DNA from: Anaerolineae bacterium
Lineage (GTDB): Bacteria; Chloroflexota; Anaerolineae; 4572-78; J111
Assembly (NCBI GenBank): GCA_016931895.1
Contig: JAFGDY010000296.1
Span: 1-55,236 of the forward strand
Reading direction: 5' to 3'
Length of the DNA stretch: 55,236 nucleotides
Every line of letters starts with the position of its first letter. Within the stretch, counting starts at the first letter, position 1. This document shows, one piece after another, positions 50,403 to 55,236 of the stretch. A model generated the notes under the pieces. It did no database searches. It saw only the letters and a list, made by a program, of their open reading frames with translations, and was not told the DNA's origin. A program made the translations under genes and the position numbers.

Positions 50403-52367
50403 ATGGTGGCCCGAATGTGCAAGATGAACGTTTGGCTGGGCGGCCTTGTGGTAGTGGTCGCTGCCGGTTTATACCTGTTTACGCTTGATAATGGCCTGCG
50501 CCCGGACGAGCTGACCGGCGGCGATTTGATTACCCATCAATACGCCCAGGTGGAGGCTCGACCCGGTAACGCCCCCGGGTACCCGCTTTATACCATGGGC
50601 GGCTGGTTGTGGTTCCGGTTGGGGCGGTTTTTGTTGGGCTGGGCGTTTAACCCTATCCAAATTCTGTCGTTGTACTCAACCTGGTGGGCCTTGGCCTCGC
50701 TGCTGGTGCTGTATTTTATCTTGCTCCGGGTCGGCCACGGCTACTGGCTGCCGGCCTGGCTGTTGACCGCTTTTTACGCCACCACCTATTTTTTTTGGTA
50801 TTACAGCGTTACTACCGAGCAGTATACCAGCGCCGTGCTGCAAACGCTGCTTATTATCTGGCTGGCCTTTAAGTGGGACGAGACCCCGCGTGATTCAATC
50901 TTGCTCTGGCTGGCTTTTATCAGCGGCACCATGCTGGCCAATATGCTCACTACCCTCTTCATTTTGCCCCCTCTCTTGTGGTTTGTTCTTTTCAAAAGGG
51001 ATGGCGGAAAATACTTTTTAGGCAGTTACCTTAAAAGGCCAAAATTAATTTTGCAGGCAGTTGCTTTGGCCCTGCTGCCGTTGTGCAGTTACGCCTACGT
51101 TTACTGGCGGGGCGCGCAGTATCCCCAGTGGCGCGGCGCCGGTCAATGGCCCACCGCCTGGGCCTGGTTTGTGCAATTTTTGACCATCCAGCAGGGGCGC
51201 GATGAATTGGCCCCGGGTTTAACCTGGCAAAATATTTTTACCGCCGAATTCCCGGCCTTGATGGGGCAAGAACTGACCTGGCTGGTTTTTGGAGGCGGTT
51301 TGCTGGGCCTGGCCTTTTTGGGCCGGCGGCGGGCCATTTTCCTTTACAGTACGCTGCTCATCTATTTCATTTTTGCCTGGCTGTATCGTTTTGGCAACTG
51401 GTTCCAGGTGATCATCCCGGCTTATCCTATTTTTGTTATTGGTTTTGTGGCGGGCCTGATCCAAATCCTTCAGTTGGCGCACCGGCCCATCAATAACTTA
51501 AAAAGCCGGCCTGGCCCTACGCTGTCTTTCATCCTGCGTCCTTCATTCTTCATCTTGGTGTTGTTGACCGGTCTTTTGCTCTACCGCTTTGCCGCCAGCC
51601 TGCCCCGGACCAATCAGCGAAATTTACCCGCCGATACCGGCCTTGATCCCGGCTGGGCCATTCTGGCGGATCAGCCGGGGCCGTCTGTGATTTCCGGCGA
51701 TTTTGCGGAGCGAGTGGCTTTGCAGTATTTAAAAACAGTGTGGGGCGTGGCGCCGCTGATTTATCCCACCGAGGCCGGAAATTTTGACCTGCCCCAAAAT
51801 GCGCCGCCGGTTGAGCGGGTTTACATCACCCGCCGGGCCGTGGCCGCAGCGCCGCAGGCTATTGAGCCGGGGCTGCATCCCCAGGCGGCCGGCGAGCAGT
51901 TGATTGCGCTCTGGCCGGCCCCGCGCCTTGAACTGCCCCCCCACGCCGTTCCGGCGGCTATTGATTTTGGCCAACAATTGAAGCTGGTGGGATGGCAACA
52001 AATTGATTCCGCCGCTTCATTGCCCGATGAAGTGGTCGCCCGTTTGCCGCGGGCCAATTGGCAAGTGGCGCTTTACTGGCAGGCTTCAACCAGGTTGACA
52101 GAGGATTACACGGTTTCGGTGCGGCCCCTGGTAGGCGGGCAATTGGTGAACGTGGCCGGGGAAAATTTAATGCAAGACCACCAGCCGGTGTGGGGTGTTT
52201 ATCCTACCGGCCGCTGGCGGCCCGGGGAAGTGGTGCGTGATGTTTACGCGCTTTTTTTGCCGGAGGGCCTCACGCCGGAAACCATGCAGCTTGTGGTTTA
52301 CCGTCCCACGGACGCCGGCTTTGAGAACCTGACCGAGGCAGAGATCCGCCTGAAGCCTAGGAAGTGA
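50403..52367 (+). CDS. DUF2723-type GT-C membrane glycosyltransferase with one beta-sandwich module
   Basis: A 654-residue polytopic protein. The N-terminal part fits the DUF2723 family (TMEM260-like protein O-mannosyltransferases): LRPDELTGGDLITHQYAQ, then GNAPGYPLYTMGGWLW. About ten helices run to residue 400, followed by a soluble tail with one module (VALYWQASTRLTEDYTVSV, YPTGRWRPGEVVRD). That module links it to the other GT-C genes although its catalytic part is of another subgroup. The ATG at 50403 lies directly behind a strong promoter. Its end overlaps the convergent small gene by 11 bases. A short 7-base array is read in frame at 51526. Confidence 0.87.
   Translation: MVARMCKMNVWLGGLVVVVAAGLYLFTLDNGLRPDELTGGDLITHQYAQVEARPGNAPGYPLYTMGGWLWFRLGRFLLGWAFNPIQILSLYSTWWALASLLVLYFILLRVGHGYWLPAWLLTAFYATTYFFWYYSVTTEQYTSAVLQTLLIIWLAFKWDETPRDSILLWLAFISGTMLANMLTTLFILPPLLWFVLFKRDGGKYFLGSYLKRPKLILQAVALALLPLCSYAYVYWRGAQYPQWRGAGQWPTAWAWFVQFLTIQQGRDELAPGLTWQNIFTAEFPALMGQELTWLVFGGGLLGLAFLGRRRAIFLYSTLLIYFIFAWLYRFGNWFQVIIPAYPIFVIGFVAGLIQILQLAHRPINNLKSRPGPTLSFILRPSFFILVLLTGLLLYRFAASLPRTNQRNLPADTGLDPGWAILADQPGPSVISGDFAERVALQYLKTVWGVAPLIYPTEAGNFDLPQNAPPVERVYITRRAVAAAPQAIEPGLHPQAAGEQLIALWPAPRLELPPHAVPAAIDFGQQLKLVGWQQIDSAASLPDEVVARLPRANWQVALYWQASTRLTEDYTVSVRPLVGGQLVNVAGENLMQDHQPVWGVYPTGRWRPGEVVRDVYALFLPEGLTPETMQLVVYRPTDAGFENLTEAEIRLKPRK
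51526..51553 (+). repeat. Short in-frame 7-base array (CCTTCAT)
   Basis: CTTTCAT, CCTGCGT, CCTTCAT, TCTTCAT, encoding SFILRPSFFI ahead of the last helix. Degenerate. Confidence 0.55.
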
Positions 52368-52725
52368 CCCGGGTCCGTTCATAAGAGTGGCAGCGAGGGC
52401 AGGGCGTCTCGGCATTTAGATAATTGGCCTCGTGGCGCATCGCCTTGATTACGGCAGAAATTCTATTGGCCAGGGGGGTTTTGGCAATGGCGCCCCGGGC
52501 GTATCGAATGTATTCAGCCTCGGCTATTTCAAAGGGCACTTCGTTGCCCAGCGCGGCATAAGTGGTTTGCGCCCGCAAGCGAATTTCATCACTGTCTAAA
52601 TTTTCCCACTCAGGATCAATTTCATACCGGCAAACCGCGCAGGTGAACTTGGGCAGCATGGCCAGGTTCCAGAGGGTGTCAATGGGGTTAATGTTCCAAT
52701 CAAGGAGTGAATTAGGCTCCTCCAT
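52357..52725 (-). CDS. Small CxxC protein of unknown function
   Basis: A 122-residue soluble protein that I do not recognise. A zinc-ribbon-like pair is visible: CAVC near residue 29 and CPRC near residue 110, far apart in sequence. The middle is helical and rich in Ala, Glu and Arg (RLRAQTTYAALGNEV). GGAGAG lies eight bases before the ATG, and the preceding solute-binding gene ends four bases upstream, so the two are probably one operon. Confidence 0.75.
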   Translation of the reverse strand: MEEPNSLLDWNINPIDTLWNLAMLPKFTCAVCRYEIDPEWENLDSDEIRLRAQTTYAALGNEVPFEIAEAEYIRYARGAIAKTPLANRISAVIKAMRHEANYLNAETPCPRCHSYERTRVTS

Positions 52726-52729
52726 TTAT

Positions 52730-54088
52730 TCATCTCTCCATATTGTTTTGCATCATTTCGGCGGCTTCCAACGGGGTAATTTCCCCATCTATAACCTGTT
52801 GGAGCGGTTGGCGCATGGCATTGAGCAGCACGTCAACATTGACTCCGGGCGGAACGGTTCGCCCGGCCAACATTTGCTCCGCGCTGATACGCAGGGCCGA
52901 ATCGTTTACAATCACCAGGTTTTCCAAAGCCTGGCGACGTGTAGGCAACAGGCCAAAGCGCACGGCCCAGGCCAGTTGTCTTTCCGGTTGGGTAATATAC
53001 TCCAAAAACGCCGTAGACGCCAATGCGCGGTTTCCGCCAGCCGCTCGGCCGACCACCCAATAACGAGCCAGCACCAGGGGCGCAGCCGGTTGGCTGGCCC
53101 CGGCTTCGCCCACGTTAGGCAAAAGCGCCACCCCCCAGTTGATTTTACCGGCCCGGGCCAATTCGGCAATGGCCCACTCGCCGTCAATCATCATAGCAAT
53201 GTCGCCGTTCAAAAAACGGCTGCGCGCTTCTTCATAAGTGGCTACCGGCGCAATGCCGGTTAAACGGCCCTGCCAGCTCAAATAGAGGGTAATGGCCGCT
53301 TCCATTGCCGCAGTGTTTAGGGTGGGTTGGCCATTTTCATCCGTGAGCCAACCGCCGTAAGGAGCCAGCCAGGGCACTAACCAGAGCGGCTCGTAACTGT
53401 TCACGGCCAAACCCCAGGCCGGCGCGCCCCGGTTTGTTTGATCATTTTGGGTGAGTTCTTGGGCCAGGCCGAATAACTCGGCTGTGGTTTGGGGAGGGGT
53501 ATCAACCAGATCGCGGTTGTAAAAAAGCAGCAGGTGAAATCCGGCCGTATCGGGCAGTCCCCACAGGGTGTCATCTCGACTGGCTCCCAGGAGCGCGACC
53601 CGGACAAAGTCGTTGGTAAAACTGGCCGGAAATAGGTCCGACATTGGTCTGATTTGCTCGGTGGCCCACAAATTTCCCAGCAGCACCGGCGCTACCAGGG
53701 CCACGTCAAAATCCGTTTCCCCGGCCATCAGCGGGCGCATAAAACTTTCTGGGCTATCATAATGTTGCAGGCTAACGTTGTATTGGGGAAATTCCTGTTG
53801 AAAGGATTGGATGTGTTCGGCCAGCGTTTCTGCCTGGGCCTGGGGCAGACTTTCCCAAACTACAATGGAGGTGGGGGGCGTAGCCGGGGCCGGTTCCAGA
53901 GTTGGCGCAGCGGTAGGTATTGCAGCAGCGCTGAGGGAGGTAGCGGCCAGGTCATCCTCAACCAGGATAGGGGAAGGCGTGACCTGGGGCGTGGGTGAAG
54001 GCGGCGGCGCGGGAGGGGTGCAGGCAACAGGCATGAGCAGCAGGGCCGCCAATAAAGTTAAGTTGCACCGTAAATTGACCATGAGCAT
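52730..54088 (-). CDS. ABC transporter extracellular solute-binding lipoprotein
   Basis: About 452 residues. A signal peptide ends in a lipobox (LLMPVACTPP), so the mature protein is anchored through a lipid on Cys. A Pro/Thr-rich linker of about 60 residues leads to a family 1 (sugar-type) solute-binding fold: TSIVVWESLPQ, DVALVAPVLLGNLW, GLPDTAGFHLLLFYNRDL and FLNGDIAMMIDGEWAI. The start is placed at 54088 (54082 next) because a promoter ends just upstream; the open frame to 54178 runs into the palindromic element. No permease gene is in the window. The ligand is not deducible beyond a likely carbohydrate. Confidence 0.87.
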   Translation of the reverse strand: MLMVNLRCNLTLLAALLLMPVACTPPAPPPSPTPQVTPSPILVEDDLAATSLSAAAIPTAAPTLEPAPATPPTSIVVWESLPQAQAETLAEHIQSFQQEFPQYNVSLQHYDSPESFMRPLMAGETDFDVALVAPVLLGNLWATEQIRPMSDLFPASFTNDFVRVALLGASRDDTLWGLPDTAGFHLLLFYNRDLVDTPPQTTAELFGLAQELTQNDQTNRGAPAWGLAVNSYEPLWLVPWLAPYGGWLTDENGQPTLNTAAMEAAITLYLSWQGRLTGIAPVATYEEARSRFLNGDIAMMIDGEWAIAELARAGKINWGVALLPNVGEAGASQPAAPLVLARYWVVGRAAGGNRALASTAFLEYITQPERQLAWAVRFGLLPTRRQALENLVIVNDSALRISAEQMLAGRTVPPGVNVDVLLNAMRQPLQQVIDGEITPLEAAEMMQNNMER

Positions 54089-54095
54089 GACCGCC

Positions 54096-54124
54096 AGTTT
54101 AACGCAGCTAAGCAGGCGTGTCAA
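54096..54124 (-). promoter_or_regulatory. Promoter for the solute-binding protein gene (leftward)
   Basis: On the minus strand TTGACA (54124-54119), 17 bases, TAAACT (54101-54096). RNA would start near 54089, directly at the ATG, so the transcript would be leaderless. Confidence 0.55.
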
Positions 54125-54183
54125 ACCGGCGGCAGTGATTACGTTTCTTTTAGATGGGGAATTAAATAACTTACCCATTCATT

Positions 54184-54256
54184 TCATTGCGAGCGAAGCG
54201 AAACAATCTCCCCTTACCAAACCGGAGATTGTTTCGGCCTATCGGCCTCGCAATGA
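54184..54256. repeat. Palindromic REP-like element (CATTGCGAG family)
   Basis: CATTGCGAG (54185-54193) pairs with CTCGCAATG (54247-54255) and GAAACAATCTCC (54200-54211) with GGAGATTGTTTC (54224-54235), loop 12 bases. It lies between the response-regulator and solute-binding genes. This is the common form of a repeat family found in many bacterial genomes. Confidence 0.88.
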
Positions 54257-54337
54257 CATGCGCAAGTTAATTAATTTTCATTCCTTAGCACAAGCTGGTG
54301 GGCGCGGGTGAAAAATTGCCGGTAGGTGAGGAGTGGG

Positions 54338-55144
54338 TTAGGCTAACTTGTAGAGTACTTGCCCATCTTGTTCTATCCGTTTAACCTGGCCGTCACTGAT
54401 CATCCCTTCCAGGCGATTTTGGGTGTTGCTTTCGGGTAAGCTTACGGCTTTGGCAATGGTGGCCAGGTTGGCCTGGCCCAATTGGGCCAGAACGTCAACA
54501 ATATCTTGCCGGCGCTGGAGGGATTTTTGATAAGTGTCGGGATAAAGCGCTTGCATACAATCCGGGCAAAGGCCGTGGCTAAATTCGGCATCAGAATGAT
54601 TTTCAATGTAAATTTCAACCTGTTGCCAATAACCCCGGTCGTCGCGGATTTTTTTGCAGTGGCTACAGATGGGCAACAAACCGCGCAATGTTTTTACCTG
54701 GCTCAGGGCCGTTTGCAATTCTTCATTACGCTGCTGCAAGGTGACATTCAGGCGGCGAAGGGCCATCATATCTTCAAACCGGGCCCTGGCTACCACAATG
54801 GCCCGTTCCACCTGGCGCTTGCTGGGCGGTTTCACCAAATAAGCCCCTATCCCGGCGGCGCTGGCTTCGGCTAAAAGCTCCGGCGTTTCATAAGCGGTCA
54901 AAATAACCACGGGCGTCGGGCAACATTCCTGGATACGTCGCGTGGCTTCGAGGCCGTTCATCTGGGGCATTTCAATGTCCATAAGCACCACGTCGGGCTG
55001 CAAGGCTTGCACCATTTCCAGGGCTTGCTGGCCGTCGCCTGCTTTGCCAACTACCTGGTACTGCAAGTCTTCCAATAATCCTTGCACCATTTCCCCAACC
55101 AGGGAGTCGTCTTCAACAATCAAAATGTGTTCTTCTTTTTCCAT
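54338..55144 (-). CDS. Response regulator with Cys-pair output region and C-terminal winged helix
   Basis: A 268-residue protein. The receiver domain (5-120) has the acidic pair E11-D12, phosphoacceptor D56 (VVLMDIEMP) and K105 (YLVKPP). A coiled coil (about 125-153) leads to LLPICSHCKKIRDD with C160/C163 and GLCPDCMQALYP with C193/C196. This CHCKK block is common at the end of two-component proteins and probably binds metal or senses redox. Residues about 205-268 look like a winged helix (IVDVLAQLGQANLATIAKAV). No sensor kinase is in the window. Its ribosome site is weak; 92 bases upstream to the edge hold no gene. Confidence 0.9.
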   Translation of the reverse strand: MEKEEHILIVEDDSLVGEMVQGLLEDLQYQVVGKAGDGQQALEMVQALQPDVVLMDIEMPQMNGLEATRRIQECCPTPVVILTAYETPELLAEASAAGIGAYLVKPPSKRQVERAIVVARARFEDMMALRRLNVTLQQRNEELQTALSQVKTLRGLLPICSHCKKIRDDRGYWQQVEIYIENHSDAEFSHGLCPDCMQALYPDTYQKSLQRRQDIVDVLAQLGQANLATIAKAVSLPESNTQNRLEGMISDGQVKRIEQDGQVLYKLA

Positions 55145-55236
55145 AATTTTTATTACTCGACTTTTGCAGTGACATAAGATTTAACATTAACAAGAAAATA
55201 TGGGATAATAAAGGTCAAGCTAATCGGTATTCAAAT

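Noticed and set aside
54089-54178. N-terminal extension of the solute-binding protein
   Set aside because: It would put 30 residues before the lipoprotein signal and cover a TTGACA/TAAACT promoter.

Overview
The window looks like chromosomal DNA of a Chloroflexota bacterium, most likely class Anaerolineae. This is judged from gene content: an operon of three secreted/cytosolic-type peptidases, CotH/lamin-tail proteins, very long GT-C glycosyltransferases with beta-sandwich tails, PstA-like c-di-AMP receptors, and pentapeptide and DRG-like proteins. No rRNA, tRNA, CRISPR or complete transposon is visible. No gene-free stretch exceeds 300 bases.

Left part (1-7.6 kb): a leftward operon runs ampT-type M29 aminopeptidase > oligoendopeptidase F > peptidase T (cut by the window edge). 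Divergent from it is a P1-family (DmpA-like) self-cleaving peptidase, followed by two tandem c-di-AMP receptor-like (DUF970) genes and an MFS transporter. An SGNH hydrolase lies convergent to the transporter.

Central part (9-46.5 kb): one almost continuous rightward block devoted to cell-surface glycoconjugates. It holds three large paralogous CotH-kinase proteins (lamin tail, chitobiase-C-like, CotH, chitobiase-C-like, lamin tail), a VTC polyphosphate-polymerase-domain protein and a DUF4956 membrane protein. It also holds eight multi-span GT-C glycosyltransferases, a polyprenyl-phosphate GT2, a GT4/GT1-like transferase with two inserted membrane helices, an FAD oxidoreductase, a methyltransferase, a second SGNH hydrolase and a pentapeptide-repeat protein. 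My reading is that GT2 charges polyprenyl phosphate, the GT-C enzymes transfer the sugars outside the membrane, and CotH/VTC/DUF4956/SGNH modify exported protein or glycan. The ninth GT-C gene lies further right at 50.4 kb. The GT-C proteins share a beta-sandwich module repeated about 15 times in total.

Right part (46.6-55.2 kb): a DRG-like GTPase, a DUF1349 protein and a cupin-DUF952 fusion. Then come a sortase, the DUF2723-type GT-C enzyme, a small CxxC protein, a lipoprotein solute-binding protein and a response regulator with a Cys-rich output region.

The most unusual signal is not a gene family. From 24.7 kb rightwards at least 16 loci carry short tandem arrays with a 7-base period but different unit sequences. 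They resemble the STRR repeats of heterocystous cyanobacteria. Many sit inside open reading frames of the GT-C genes, several at the same homologous loop in different paralogues; others supply stop or start codons. Because 7 is not a multiple of 3, one-unit slippage would switch frame. Nearby are a 39-base remnant of a second VTC gene between two CotH genes and a 109-bp palindromic MITE-like element with a 9-bp target duplication.
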